A stretch of 64,000 bases of DNA from Aminipila luticellarii (GCF_004103735.1 NZ_CP035281.1:310001-374000); one strand, 5' to 3'; numbered from the stretch's first letter, positions 1 to 8,367 are shown. The notes: a model not told the origin generated them from the sequence alone. Translations and numbers: made by a program.

Positions 1-1
1 T

Positions 2-400
2 GCGGAAAACGGTTCCATGTATAACACCCCTCCGTGCTTTACGATTTATGTGGCAGGAGAAGTGTTCAAGCATATTTTAAAGAACGGCGGGATTCCTCCG
101 CTTCACCAGTTGGACGTTGAAAAGGCAGGAAAGCTTTATAAGTATATCGATGAAAGTAAGATGTATAAGTGCCCGGTTCAGGCGGACAGCCGTTCTCTCA
201 TGAATGTGGTATTTGTAACGGGCGATGGGGAACTGGATAAGAAGTTTATCGCAGAAGCAAAGGAAAAGGGACTGGTAAACCTTGGCGGACATCGCTCTAT
301 TGGAGGAATGAGAGCAAGTATTTACAACGCCATGCCAATGGAAGGCGTGGATACACTCATCGCTTTCATGAAGAAGTTTGAAGAGGAAAACGCAAAATAA
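2..400 (+). CDS. serC: Phosphoserine aminotransferase, C-terminal part (cut by window edge)
   Basis: This is the last 132 codons of SerC, the PLP enzyme that transaminates 3-phosphohydroxypyruvate to phosphoserine in serine synthesis. The reading frame is open from base 2, so the true start lies upstream of the window. The segment SMYNTPP followed by a helix-rich C-terminal domain, and the HRSIGGMRASIYNAM segment near the end, are typical of the SerC small domain and its phosphate-binding Arg/His. The gene ends in EEENAK. About 130 bases separate it from apgM, with an AT-rich hairpin in between. The identity is secure; only the N-terminal part and the PLP lysine are out of view. Confidence 0.93.
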   Translation, partial: AENGSMYNTPPCFTIYVAGEVFKHILKNGGIPPLHQLDVEKAGKLYKYIDESKMYKCPVQADSRSLMNVVFVTGDGELDKKFIAEAKEKGLVNLGGHRSIGGMRASIYNAMPMEGVDTLIAFMKKFEEENAK

Positions 401-460
401 ATGGGTGGAATAAAAAACCATAAAAATTTCATATATTAGAACGCAGAAATATGATAGAAT

Positions 461-500
461 AAAAAGTGGTAAAAATGCAAAGTTTTTATCACTTTTAATT
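461..500 (+). terminator. AT-rich hairpin between serC and apgM
   Basis: A left arm at 461-475 (AAAAAGTGGTAAAAA) faces a right arm at 482-496 (TTTTTATCACTTTT) with one G-U pair, followed by more T residues. It could act as a weak intrinsic terminator for serC. The stem is mostly A-U, so strength is uncertain. Confidence 0.4.
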
Positions 501-532
501 TTTAATCAAACGAAGTAAAATGAGGAAGTATC

Positions 533-1807
533 ATGAAGTATTTTATTATAGTCCCCGATGGAGCGGGGGACGAAAAAATTGAAAGCCTGGGCGGAAAAAC
601 GCCGCTTGAGACCGCAAACATGCCTGTGATCAACGGGCTGGCGGCAAAGGGTGAGGTCGGTATGGTGCAGACCATACCGGAAGGAGTCGCACCGGGAAGC
701 GATGCGGCGAACCTGTCTGTTATGGGGTATGATCCGGCGGTCTATCTGACCGGAAGATCTCCGCTGGAAGCAGCCAGCATCGGCATTGATATGTCGGATA
801 CGGATGTGGCTTTCAGAACGAACATTATTACATTGGTGGATCCTGAAACGGGTAAGCCCGCCGATGAAACCACTACGACCGCTTATGAAGACTTAATTAT
901 TACGGATCACAGTTCTGGAGATATTACTACAGAAGAAGCGGATGCGTTGATCAAAGCCATCCAGCAGGAATTGGGAAGCGAAAAGCTTCGATTCTATACA
1001 GGAGTGAGTTATCGCCACTGCATGATCGCAAAGGAAGGATCGACAGACTATCAGCTGACGCCTCCACACGATGTACTGGGAAAGCCAGTGGGAGCTCATC
1101 TTCCTAAAGGGGAAGGACTGGTGGAAGGTGCGGCGGCACAGGACGCCGAATTTATTACAGAATTAATGAAAAAAAGCTATGAAATCCTACGGAAGCATCC
1201 TGTGAATCAGGCGAGAAAGGCCAGAGGACTGAATCCTGCCAACACCGCGTGGATCTGGGGCCAGGGAAAGAAACCAAGCTTATCTTCCTTCTATGATAAA
1301 TATAAGATCACGGGAACGGCCATTTCTGCCGTGGATCTGATCAAGGGAATCGCTATCTGTGCGGGCTTGGATTCTGTGGATGTGGAAGGTGCTACCGGTA
1401 CGATACATACCAACTATGACGGAAAAGCACAGGCAGCCATACAGGAATTTAAAAACGGGAAGGACTTTGTCTACATGCACTTGGAGGGACCGGACGAATG
1501 CTCTCATCAGGGAGATCAGCCGGGAAAAATAAAGTGTATGGAGCTGATCGATGAAAAAATTGCAAAGCCGGTGATAGATTATTTAAGGGATGCGGGAGAA
1601 GCATTCAGAGTGCTGGTGGTTCCCGATCACAGAACTCCGCTTTGCCTTCGGACTCATTCCTCTGACCCGGTACCCTTTGTGCTCTATGACAGCACAGGGG
1701 AGCAGAAGCAGGATAGAGCCAGAGCTTTTAATGAGGATTCCGGCAGGATGGGAAAAAGCTTTGGAAGCGGATATGAATTAGCCGATTATTTTTTTGAAAA
1801 ATTTTGA
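533..1807 (+). CDS. apgM: Cofactor-independent phosphoglycerate mutase, archaeal (ApgM) type
   Basis: The 424-residue protein would interconvert 3- and 2-phosphoglycerate in glycolysis without 2,3-bisphosphoglycerate. It belongs to the alkaline phosphatase superfamily: the N-terminal PDGAGDEKIESLGG and the GSDAANLSVMGYDP segment carry the metal ligands and nucleophilic serine, and HLEGPDECSHQGD and VVPDHRTP near residues 315-370 supply the remaining metal ligands. Its length fits the ApgM family (about 400-430) rather than bacterial GpmI (about 510). The ATG at 533 has a GAGGAAG ribosome site. The stop overlaps the TTG that opens the next frame. ApgM occurs in many Clostridia as well as Archaea. 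Confidence 0.93.
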   Translation: MKYFIIVPDGAGDEKIESLGGKTPLETANMPVINGLAAKGEVGMVQTIPEGVAPGSDAANLSVMGYDPAVYLTGRSPLEAASIGIDMSDTDVAFRTNIITLVDPETGKPADETTTTAYEDLIITDHSSGDITTEEADALIKAIQQELGSEKLRFYTGVSYRHCMIAKEGSTDYQLTPPHDVLGKPVGAHLPKGEGLVEGAAAQDAEFITELMKKSYEILRKHPVNQARKARGLNPANTAWIWGQGKKPSLSSFYDKYKITGTAISAVDLIKGIAICAGLDSVDVEGATGTIHTNYDGKAQAAIQEFKNGKDFVYMHLEGPDECSHQGDQPGKIKCMELIDEKIAKPVIDYLRDAGEAFRVLVVPDHRTPLCLRTHSSDPVPFVLYDSTGEQKQDRARAFNEDSGRMGKSFGSGYELADYFFEKF

Positions 1808-1833
1808 GAAAGAGATTTAGATTTGGGGAAGCA

Positions 1834-3234
1834 ATGAAGAAAACGATTACAGTAATGATTGTGTTATTTTCCTTGATTGCAAATCTGGGAGCCAATACTG
1901 CTGCTGTCTTTGCAGAGACAGACGGTGCGAAAACACCGGCAATCACAGCAGCACCGTCTATCGTGGCAGAAACAGGGGTTTTAATCGATGCAAGGACGGG
2001 CACCGTTTTGTACAATAAGGGAATGGATATACAAGAAGAGCCTGCAAGTACGACGAAGATCATCACAGGCCTTTTAGCAATAGAGAAGCTGCCGCTGGAT
2101 AAGGTGGTAACTATTGATGCTGAAACTCCTTTTACAGAGGGAAGCAGAATATACCTGATGGAAGGTGAAAAAATTACAGTGAGGGATTTGCTGTATGCCT
2201 TATTTTTGGAATCTGCTAATGATGCGGCAGTCGCTTTAGCTGTGGAAATGGCGGGAAGTGTGGATAACTTTGCGGTGATGATGAACCAAAAAGCCAAGGA
2301 ATTAGGAGCTGAAAATACGAATTTCCGCAATCCGAATGGACTGCATCTGGAAGGACATGTGACAACTGCCCGCGATCTGGCCGTGATTGCAAAAACAGCT
2401 ATGGAAAATCCTGTTTTCAGGCAATATGTGAGCACCTATAAATATACCATCCAGCCTACCAACAAACAGGAGGAACCGAGATATTTATACAATACTAACC
2501 GGCTGCTTTATGACAATAAGACAAAGGTTTCCGTGAACGGTGTACTTCGCCCGGCCAAATATGACGGTGTAGTCGGAATAAAGACCGGATATACCGGGCA
2601 GGCAGGAGGTTGTCTGGTCGCCGGAGCGGAGAGAAACGGAACAGAGCTGATCGCTGTGGTCATGAAATCTACTGATTCCGGGCGGTTCGGGGACTCTATA
2701 GCCCTTTTGGACTGGGGTTTTGAAAACTATCATACGGTCAAGCTTGTTAATAAAGGCGCAGCTGCGGGTATCATAAAGGTAAGCCGCGGTGCCCAAAGGC
2801 AGGCTCCGCTGGTGGCGAAGCAAAACGGATATGTGACGCTTCCTGTCAATCAGACCGCAAGGCAGATTCAGAAGGTCGTAAAAACGGCGGAGAAAGTCAA
2901 GGCTCCCGTTCAGGCGGGACAAAAGTTCGGAAGTGTTGACTTTTTCCGAAATGGAGAGCTTTTGGGATCTGTCCCTGTCGTTTCAGGAGAGACGGTCGAA
3001 AAGGGCGGTATTTTTTCTGCCTTTAGCGGACTGGACAAGGGCGCAGTTAAAATTGCAGCAGGCATTGGAACCGCTGTGGCAATAGCTGCTGCGGCTGTGG
3101 GAATATTGCTTTATATGAGATATCAAAATATAAAGCGCAGAAAGCTCAGAAGACAGCAGCGTGCTCTGAGAATTGCCATGGACAGGGAAAAGGATAAATT
3201 GTATTACAATAGAGAAAACTATATGAACAGGTAG
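1834..3234 (+). CDS. D-alanyl-D-alanine carboxypeptidase (DacF/PBP5 family)
   Basis: A low-molecular-weight penicillin-binding protein that trims the terminal D-Ala from peptidoglycan stem peptides outside the membrane. I start it at ATG 1834, which has a GGGGAA ribosome site; an upstream TTG at 1804 would add ten residues ahead of a clean signal peptide. Counting from 1834 (466 aa), the three active-site motifs are S72-T-T-K75, S127-A-N129 and K250-T-G252. A C-terminal beta domain follows, then a transmembrane segment near residues 410-430 and a basic cytoplasmic tail, which is a stronger anchor than the usual amphipathic helix. It lies between apgM and uvrC with only 2 bases before uvrC. 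Confidence 0.93.
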   Translation: MKKTITVMIVLFSLIANLGANTAAVFAETDGAKTPAITAAPSIVAETGVLIDARTGTVLYNKGMDIQEEPASTTKIITGLLAIEKLPLDKVVTIDAETPFTEGSRIYLMEGEKITVRDLLYALFLESANDAAVALAVEMAGSVDNFAVMMNQKAKELGAENTNFRNPNGLHLEGHVTTARDLAVIAKTAMENPVFRQYVSTYKYTIQPTNKQEEPRYLYNTNRLLYDNKTKVSVNGVLRPAKYDGVVGIKTGYTGQAGGCLVAGAERNGTELIAVVMKSTDSGRFGDSIALLDWGFENYHTVKLVNKGAAAGIIKVSRGAQRQAPLVAKQNGYVTLPVNQTARQIQKVVKTAEKVKAPVQAGQKFGSVDFFRNGELLGSVPVVSGETVEKGGIFSAFSGLDKGAVKIAAGIGTAVAIAAAAVGILLYMRYQNIKRRKLRRQQRALRIAMDREKDKLYYNRENYMNR

Positions 3235-3236
3235 AA

Positions 3237-5090
3237 ATGTTTGATATTAAAGAAAATTTAAAAAAACTCCCGGATAGCCCGGGAGTTTATATTCATAAGG
3301 ATAAACTGGGGCAGGTTATTTATGTAGGAAAGGCCATTTCTTTGAAAAACCGGGTGCGCCAGTATTTTCAGTCGCCTAAGAACATGCCGGCAAAGGTGCG
3401 GGCTATGGTGAGCCATATTGAAGAATTTGAATATATTACTACTGCGACAGAGATGGAAGCTCTGATTTTGGAGTGTACGCTGATTAAACGGTACATGCCG
3501 AAATACAATGTATTATTGAGGGATGACAAAACCTATCCCTATATCAAGCTGACCATGAATGAGCCGTATCCAAGACTGGTCAAGACCAGAAGGATTGAAA
3601 AGGATGACGGCAAGTATTTTGGACCGTACAGTGATGCAGGAGCGGTGAATCAGACCATTGATCTTTTAAATAACATATTTGCTCTCAAAAGGTGTGCCAC
3701 AAGAAAATTTCCGGAAATCATAAAGCCTTGCTTGAATTACCATATTAATCAGTGCAGAGGTATCTGCACGGGGAAGGTGAGCAGAGAATCTTATATGCAG
3801 GACGTGGAGCAGGTCATCGAGTTCTTGAACGGTAAAACCAAGCCTCTGACGGATATGCTTGCAGAGAAAATGCAGGAAGAGTCAGAGCTGCTCCACTTTG
3901 AAAAAGCGGCTGAGCTGAGGGACTATATTGAAGCAGTCAAGATTCTTTCTGAAAAACAGCGGGTGGTCCTGCTCGGCATCAAGGATCTGGACATTGCTCT
4001 GGCTATTTCCAGCAGTCAAAAATCTTACGTAGTCTTATTCTTTGTGCGAAACGGCAAGCTGACAGGCCGGGAAAGCTTTGCTATGGAAGGAACGCAGGAA
4101 AAGCATGAACTGGTCAGTGAATTTATCAAGCAGCATTACAGTGAAAATCCAAACATTCCGTATGAGATTCTGGTAGAACAGCCTTTGGAAGAAACCGAAT
4201 TAATAGAAGGATTTTTGGGTGAAATGGCGGGCAGACAGGTAAGGATCACGGTGCCTAAACGAGGGGATAAAAGAGATCTGCTGCAGCTGGCGCAAAAAGA
4301 TTCCATAGAAATGTTAAAGACTATTGATGAGCGGGAAAACAACCACAGAGCACGAAGAGAGGCTTTATCAAAGGAAATCGGTAATCTGATTACAGAGATT
4401 ACCGGAGAGCCTCCATCAACAGAGTCTGGAGACTATCGGGTAGAAGCCTACGATATTTCCAACACCAACGGGGTGGATTCCGTGGGTGCTATGGTGGTAT
4501 TTGAGGGACTAAAGCCCAACAAAAAAGAATACAGACGGTTCAAGATCCGAACGATTGAAGGCCCAAATGATTACGGAAGCATGCAGGAGGTTCTGTATAG
4601 AAGGTTCAAGCGAGCGCTTGACGGAGATCCTGCTTTTAGTACACTGCCGCAGATCTTGTTCATTGACGGCGGAAAAGGGCAGGTAACGGCTGTACAGCAG
4701 ATTCTGGACGCCATGAAGCTGTCCATAGCGGTGGCGGGCATGGCCAAGGATGATAAGCATCGGACCAGAGCCCTGGTATATAAGCCGTATGGATCGGAGG
4801 AATATGCGGAGCTGCTTCTGAAAGAGCATCCCCTGCTGTTCAAATATACAGGAGCCGTTCAGGAAGAGGTTCACCGGTTTGCAATCGATTATCATAGGGG
4901 ACTGAGGGGAAAACGAATCCAGGGCTCCGCACTGGATGAAGTAGACGGTGTGGGCCCGCAGAGACGTAATGCCCTTTTAGGGTATTTCGGAAGCCTTGAC
5001 AAGATTAAAAAGGCCACACTGGAAGAATTGTGCATGGTGCCCGGCATTACGGAACAGGTAGCAAAAAATATCAAAGAATATTTTGATTGA
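3237..5090 (+). CDS. uvrC: Excinuclease ABC subunit C
   Basis: UvrC makes both incisions in nucleotide excision repair after UvrAB loads it at a lesion. The 617-residue protein has the full domain order: GIY-YIG nuclease at about 15-93 (GVYIHKDKLGQVIYVGKA), a UVR motif near 200-235, the RNase H-like endonuclease at about 395-540 (EAYDISNTNG, LFIDGGKGQV) and tandem helix-hairpin-helix motifs at the C-terminus (LDEVDGVGPQRRNALL). A Cys cluster near residues 150-180 (CATRKF, CLNYHINQCRGIC) fits the Fe-S-type UvrC proteins. Length and motifs are normal. Confidence 0.97.
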   Translation: MFDIKENLKKLPDSPGVYIHKDKLGQVIYVGKAISLKNRVRQYFQSPKNMPAKVRAMVSHIEEFEYITTATEMEALILECTLIKRYMPKYNVLLRDDKTYPYIKLTMNEPYPRLVKTRRIEKDDGKYFGPYSDAGAVNQTIDLLNNIFALKRCATRKFPEIIKPCLNYHINQCRGICTGKVSRESYMQDVEQVIEFLNGKTKPLTDMLAEKMQEESELLHFEKAAELRDYIEAVKILSEKQRVVLLGIKDLDIALAISSSQKSYVVLFFVRNGKLTGRESFAMEGTQEKHELVSEFIKQHYSENPNIPYEILVEQPLEETELIEGFLGEMAGRQVRITVPKRGDKRDLLQLAQKDSIEMLKTIDERENNHRARREALSKEIGNLITEITGEPPSTESGDYRVEAYDISNTNGVDSVGAMVVFEGLKPNKKEYRRFKIRTIEGPNDYGSMQEVLYRRFKRALDGDPAFSTLPQILFIDGGKGQVTAVQQILDAMKLSIAVAGMAKDDKHRTRALVYKPYGSEEYAELLLKEHPLLFKYTGAVQEEVHRFAIDYHRGLRGKRIQGSALDEVDGVGPQRRNALLGYFGSLDKIKKATLEELCMVPGITEQVAKNIKEYFD

Positions 5091-5115
5091 TAAAGATAAA
5101 TGAAGGTGGTATAGT
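5087..5115 (+). promoter_or_regulatory. Sigma-A-type promoter of the DUF1292 gene
   Basis: TTGATA at 5087-5092 and TATAGT at 5110-5115 are spaced by exactly 17 bases, starting on the uvrC stop codon. The predicted start point is near 5122. Confidence 0.6.
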
Positions 5116-5123
5116 AATGATAA

Positions 5124-5149
5124 TAGTATATGAAAATTCACATATACTA
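5124..5149 (+). promoter_or_regulatory. Perfect 9-bp inverted repeat at the predicted transcription start
   Basis: TAGTATATG at 5124-5132 and CATATACTA at 5141-5149 are perfect complements separated by 8 bases. The repeat sits at and just after the predicted +1 of the promoter at 5087-5115. That position suits a repressor operator or a 5'-end RNA hairpin. No T-run follows, so it is not a terminator. Confidence 0.5.
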
Positions 5150-5189
5150 AGGGAGTTACCAAAACGATTTTTACATGGAGGACTTTAAT

Positions 5190-5498
5190 ATGTCAGATAA
5201 AGAAAAATGCGCCGGCGGTTGTGACTGCGGCTGCGAAGAACATGATCACGATGAATCAGACTTTCTAACGTTGGAATTTGATGATGGCGTAGAAGTAGAA
5301 TGCGAAATTATGGGTGTATTTGATTTCGAAGGAAAAGAATATATCGCGCTTATTCCTGACGATGGAACAGATGATGTATACATCTATGGATATAAGGAAG
5401 TGGGCGAAGAAGAATTCGAATTAGTCGATATCGATGATGACGCGGAATTTGAGCGAGTTGTAGCTGAATTTGACAAGCTGACAGCTGAAGAAGAATAG
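5190..5498 (+). CDS. DUF1292 family protein with Cys/His-rich N-terminus
   Basis: A small, very acidic protein (102 aa from this start) of the DUF1292 family, common in Firmicutes and of unknown function. I choose ATG 5190, because GGAGG at about 5177-5181 sits 8 bases upstream; the in-frame ATG at 5175 overlaps that site. Residues about 5-25 hold a Cys/Asp/His cluster (CAGGCDCGCEEHDHDE) that could bind metal. The core DUF1292 fold follows (LEFDDGVEVECEIMGVFDFEGKEYIAL). It has its own promoter with a palindrome at the start point, and a strong terminator about 90 bases after the stop, so it is probably monocistronic. Confidence 0.85.
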   Translation: MSDKEKCAGGCDCGCEEHDHDESDFLTLEFDDGVEVECEIMGVFDFEGKEYIALIPDDGTDDVYIYGYKEVGEEEFELVDIDDDAEFERVVAEFDKLTAEEE

Positions 5499-5586
5499 CC
5501 GATTCTTTTATAAAGATATGAAATTTCATCATCTTAAAAATTAGATCAGTTGGGTTTGTTTCCTGCCTTTCAAAAATAGAAACAAC

Positions 5587-5618
5587 AAAAAACAGAGAGT
5601 GTACACTCTCTGTTTTTT
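5587..5618. terminator. Bidirectional intrinsic terminator
   Basis: A fully self-complementary stem, CAGAGAGTGT (5593-5602) with ACACTCTCTG (5603-5612), is flanked by six A and six T residues. The run of A before and T after lets it work on both strands. Confidence 0.85.
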
Positions 5619-5625
5619 GATTTGC

Positions 5626-6059
5626 TGATTTTTTATTTATTTAGGGGAACCCAAGCAATCCGTTTTGTCAAATCGCCGATTTAAAAAAACGTTTGCACAA
5701 GCCTGTCTTTCGATGATTTTGCAATAATCGGAGCAGACTATGAAGAATAATCAGACTCTATGGGGATAAAACCTGACCAATTCCCTTAATTTTTTTAAGC
5801 ATATACCTATTAAAAAACAATGTCAATAGGCAGTTTTATAATAGGTTACAGGAAATTTTCAACAGAACACAAATTTGCTGTAATTTGAGGAATAAAATTG
5901 AAATTTTTATCTGTAATTTTGCTATTGCATACAGAGATACATGTTTATGCATATGAAATAACAGATAAATTTATTTAATAGTTGAATTGTAATACGGTTT
6001 CGGATATAGTAACTATGTGTGGTCAAAAAAAGACCGAGCAGTTGGAGGATATAGATAGT
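5626..6059. other. AT-rich intergenic region with a nested inverted repeat
   Basis: I see no convincing gene here. From 5906 to 5969 there is a nested inverted repeat: TTTATCTGT (5906-5914) with ACAGATAAA (5961-5969), enclosing TGCATA (5926-5931) with TATGCA (5946-5951). It lies about 90 bases before the FAD dehydrogenase start, and could be a leader hairpin or operator. No well-spaced sigma-A promoter stood out. Confidence 0.4.
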
Positions 6060-7445
6060 ATGAACAAATATGATATTATAATTGCCGGAGCCGGTGCAAG
6101 CGGAGTATTCTTGTCCTATGAGCTTACAAAGCTTGATAATAAAGCAAAGATTTTAATGTTAGATAAAGGGGCGCCTCTTGAGAAAAGAATATGCCCTATT
6201 AAGCTTGGAAAAACAGATAATTGCATTAAATGTGAACCCTGTCACATTATGAACGGATATGGCGGAGCGGGAACCTTATCGGATGGAAAATACAACATTA
6301 CGACCAAGTTCGGCGGAGACCTGCATACGTACATAGGTCAGGAAAAAGCCATGGAGCTTATGGAGTATGTGGACGAGGTCCTTTGCAGCTTCGGAGGGGC
6401 GGACGCCAAGCTTTATTCCACGGGAAATTCCGATTTAAAGACGACGGCCTTGAGGAATAATTTGAATCTGCTGGATGCAAAGGTAAGACATCTGGGAACA
6501 GACCGAAATGTTCAGATTCTGGAGAGAATCTGTAACTACACGAAAGAACGGGTCGAAATGGAATTTTATGCAACCGTTACGGAGGTCGCCCAAAATCCGG
6601 ATGGGACCTTTAGCGTTAAGACCAATAAAGGAGAAGAATATCAGTGCGACGATCTGGTTTTGGCAACTGGGCGTTCCGGCTCCAAATGGATTTCAGGCAT
6701 CTGTGATCAGATGCATATCGGGCTGGAGCAGAACCGCGTGGATATAGGCGTTCGAGTGGAGCTGCCCGCTGAAATTTTCAAGCACATTACAGACGAAGTA
6801 TACGAGAGTAAGATTGTTTATAAGACGGATAAGTATAACGATATGGTGCGGACCTTCTGTATGAACCCTTATGGAGAGGTCGTGGCGGAAAACACCAACG
6901 GAATTGTGACCGTAAACGGACACAGCTATGCAGACCCGTCTCTTCGAACAGAGAATACGAACTTCGCCCTTTTGGTCTCCAATAAGCTGACAGCTCCTTT
7001 TAAAGACAGCAACGAATACGGGGAATCCATAGCCCGACTGTCCAATATGCTGGGCGGCGGAGTCCTGATGCAGCGATTCGGGGATCTGGTGAAGGGAAGA
7101 AGAAGCAGTGAAAGGCGTATGGAAAAATGCTTTACAAGACCGACCTTGAAGGCAACGCCGGGAGACCTTAGTCTGGTGCTGCCTAAGAGACAGCTGGACA
7201 ATATCATTGAAATGATTTATGCGCTGGACAAGATTGCCCCGGGAACGGCCAATGAAGATACCCTTCTTTATGGCGTGGAAGTAAAATTTTACAATTCACG
7301 GGTAGAGGTCAATGAAAATCTTGAGACGAAGATAAAGGGCCTGTATGCCTTGGGAGATGGCTCCGGTGTGACCCACTCGCTCTCGCAGGCTTCAGCCAGC
7401 GGCGTTCACCTGGGTCGAATTTTAGCAGAAAAATATTCAAAATAA
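6060..7445 (+). CDS. FAD-dependent dehydrogenase (COG2509 type)
   Basis: A 461-residue flavoprotein with an N-terminal dinucleotide-binding motif (IIAGAGASGVFLSYEL). A CIKCEPCHIMNGYGGAGTLSDGKYN segment near residues 58-82, an ATGRSGSKW motif and the C-terminal LYALGDGSGVTHSLSQASASG region follow. This layout matches uncharacterised FAD dehydrogenases of COG2509, distantly related to HI0933-like flavoproteins; the substrate is unknown. I start at ATG 6060, after GGAGGA; an in-frame TTG at 5982 would add 26 residues before the flavin-binding strand. It is flanked by terminators and so stands alone. Confidence 0.85.
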   Translation: MNKYDIIIAGAGASGVFLSYELTKLDNKAKILMLDKGAPLEKRICPIKLGKTDNCIKCEPCHIMNGYGGAGTLSDGKYNITTKFGGDLHTYIGQEKAMELMEYVDEVLCSFGGADAKLYSTGNSDLKTTALRNNLNLLDAKVRHLGTDRNVQILERICNYTKERVEMEFYATVTEVAQNPDGTFSVKTNKGEEYQCDDLVLATGRSGSKWISGICDQMHIGLEQNRVDIGVRVELPAEIFKHITDEVYESKIVYKTDKYNDMVRTFCMNPYGEVVAENTNGIVTVNGHSYADPSLRTENTNFALLVSNKLTAPFKDSNEYGESIARLSNMLGGGVLMQRFGDLVKGRRSSERRMEKCFTRPTLKATPGDLSLVLPKRQLDNIIEMIYALDKIAPGTANEDTLLYGVEVKFYNSRVEVNENLETKIKGLYALGDGSGVTHSLSQASASGVHLGRILAEKYSK

Positions 7446-7459
7446 GTCACTTTAGAAGG

Positions 7460-7500
7460 AAAAGCAAGGTAAATTACATCAAACATACCTTGCTTTTTAT
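7460..7500 (+). terminator. Intrinsic terminator of the FAD dehydrogenase gene
   Basis: AAAAGCAAGGTA at 7460-7471 pairs perfectly with TACCTTGCTTTT at 7486-7497, with a 14-base loop and a following AT/T tail. Confidence 0.85.
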
Positions 7501-7580
7501 TTTTTCGACAAAAATCTACAAAATTAGACAAGTTAAAGTAAAAATAAGGGTAGATTTGGTAGAATTATCAAGAATTTATA

Positions 7581-7608
7581 TTGATAAATATAAAATATAT
7601 GCTATAAT
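7581..7608 (+). promoter_or_regulatory. Extended -10 sigma-A-type promoter driving the riboswitch
   Basis: TTGATA at 7581-7586 and TATAAT at 7603-7608, spaced by 16 bases, with TG one base before the -10 (TGCTATAAT, extended -10). Start predicted near 7615, leaving about 75 nt before the riboswitch core. Confidence 0.65.
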
Positions 7609-7689
7609 ATTAAAAAATTGCACTGTTTCCATAAATAAGATGTAATATGTGAAAATGTTTTAATCCGGTTTAATTTGTGGGATATGAAT

Positions 7690-7781
7690 GGTTAAAACTG
7701 AAGATTTAGCAAAGCAGCCGAAAGCCTGTGACGCAAAGCTATAGGGCCTGAACTCAAGTGAGATGGCAGCCAGTTGCATAT
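7690..7781 (+). promoter_or_regulatory. Cyclic di-GMP-I (GEMM) riboswitch
   Basis: The conserved GEMM elements are present in order: an AGCAAA entry, a first hairpin capped by a GAAA tetraloop (about 7718-7724), the invariant GACGCAAAGC (7730-7739) with a following AGGG, and GATGGCAGCC (7762-7771) closing on AGTTGC. AACTG near 7696-7700 can pair with CAGTT at 7771-7775 as part of P1. An intrinsic terminator follows six bases later, so control is probably by transcription termination. Whether ligand turns expression on or off cannot be read from the sequence alone. The first gene controlled is the PAS protein at 7899, and perhaps the flagellar operon by read-through. Confidence 0.9.
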
Positions 7782-7786
7782 ATTAG

Positions 7787-7817
7787 AACTCCTAAATTGT
7801 GCAATAGGAGTTTTTTT
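7787..7817 (+). terminator. Riboswitch expression-platform terminator
   Basis: AACTCCTA (7787-7794) pairs with TAGGAGTT (7805-7812) and leads into a seven-T run. TTGCA at 7774-7778, at the 3' edge of the aptamer, can instead pair with TGCAA at 7800-7804 beside the right arm, which offers a possible competing structure. Confidence 0.8.
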
Positions 7818-7898
7818 CGTGTAATAAATCATATCAAGTAGTAAATCGCATGTAAAGGTTAACAAAGGGTACATATAAGTCAAAAGGAGCAGAGAAGC

Positions 7899-8267
7899 AT
7901 GAGTAATATAGGAATTGCGGTAGTGGATATAACCGCATCAAATGTGCACAAATTGTTGTATGCGAATCAGAATTATTATGTGACCAGAAAATATCAGCCG
8001 GAGGAGTTGAAGGCTGCGTATCAGAATAATGTATGGGAGCTGCTGGATGCAGAAAGCAGAATCCAGATGAACATATTAATTGAGGAGGCATTGAAGTATC
8101 AAAAAAATACACTGAATTTTGATATAAAGGTCAGGTGCAAGGATGGGGGATATAAATGCCTGCTTTGCAAGGGAAAATTAATATGCAATCCGGAACGCGT
8201 CACGATGAATATCGTAGAAACGGATATAACTGATGTGAGTCAGAACCTGGCAGCGGGTATTTTATAG
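7899..8267 (+). CDS. Single-domain PAS-like sensor protein
   Basis: A 122-residue soluble protein that appears to be one PAS fold and nothing else. It has a start strand (IGIAVVDITASNVHKLLYANQNYY), a helical PEELKAAYQNNVWELLDAESR middle, and paired strands FDIKVRCKDGGYKCLLCKGKLI and RVTMNIVETDITD at the end, as in PAS_3-type domains. It has no output domain, no membrane segment and no GGDEF or EAL. It starts at ATG 7899 with AAAGGAG upstream. The gene lies behind a c-di-GMP riboswitch and about 260 bases before flgC, so a role linking c-di-GMP to motility is likely but unproven. Ligand is unknown; two Cys (CLLC) could matter. Confidence 0.7.
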   Translation: MSNIGIAVVDITASNVHKLLYANQNYYVTRKYQPEELKAAYQNNVWELLDAESRIQMNILIEEALKYQKNTLNFDIKVRCKDGGYKCLLCKGKLICNPERVTMNIVETDITDVSQNLAAGIL

Positions 8268-8323
8268 AAGATGCCGCCTGAAGTTTGCTGAAAATTAAAA
8301 AATAATGAACATTTTTCTACAAC

Positions 8324-8367
8324 ATTCAACATTTTATAAAGCAAAATAGTTGCAAAAAATGTTGAAT
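8324..8367. promoter_or_regulatory. Perfect 12-bp inverted repeat overlapping the flgC promoter
   Basis: ATTCAACATTTT at 8324-8335 and AAAATGTTGAAT at 8356-8367 are perfect complements separated by 20 bases. The right arm fills most of the spacer between the -35 and -10 of the promoter at 8350-8377, the classic place for a repressor operator. It could alternatively be a weak terminator of the PAS gene, but no T-run follows. Confidence 0.55.

Noticed and set aside
1728-2435. A 235-codon open frame on the minus strand over the carboxypeptidase gene
   Set aside because: It is antisense to a gene with complete SxxK, SxN and KTG motifs, has low-complexity Ser/Ala/Val composition and no ribosome site.
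5982-6059. TTG 5982 as start of the FAD dehydrogenase
   Set aside because: No ribosome site upstream, and ATG 6060 lies after GGAGGA directly before the flavin-binding strand.
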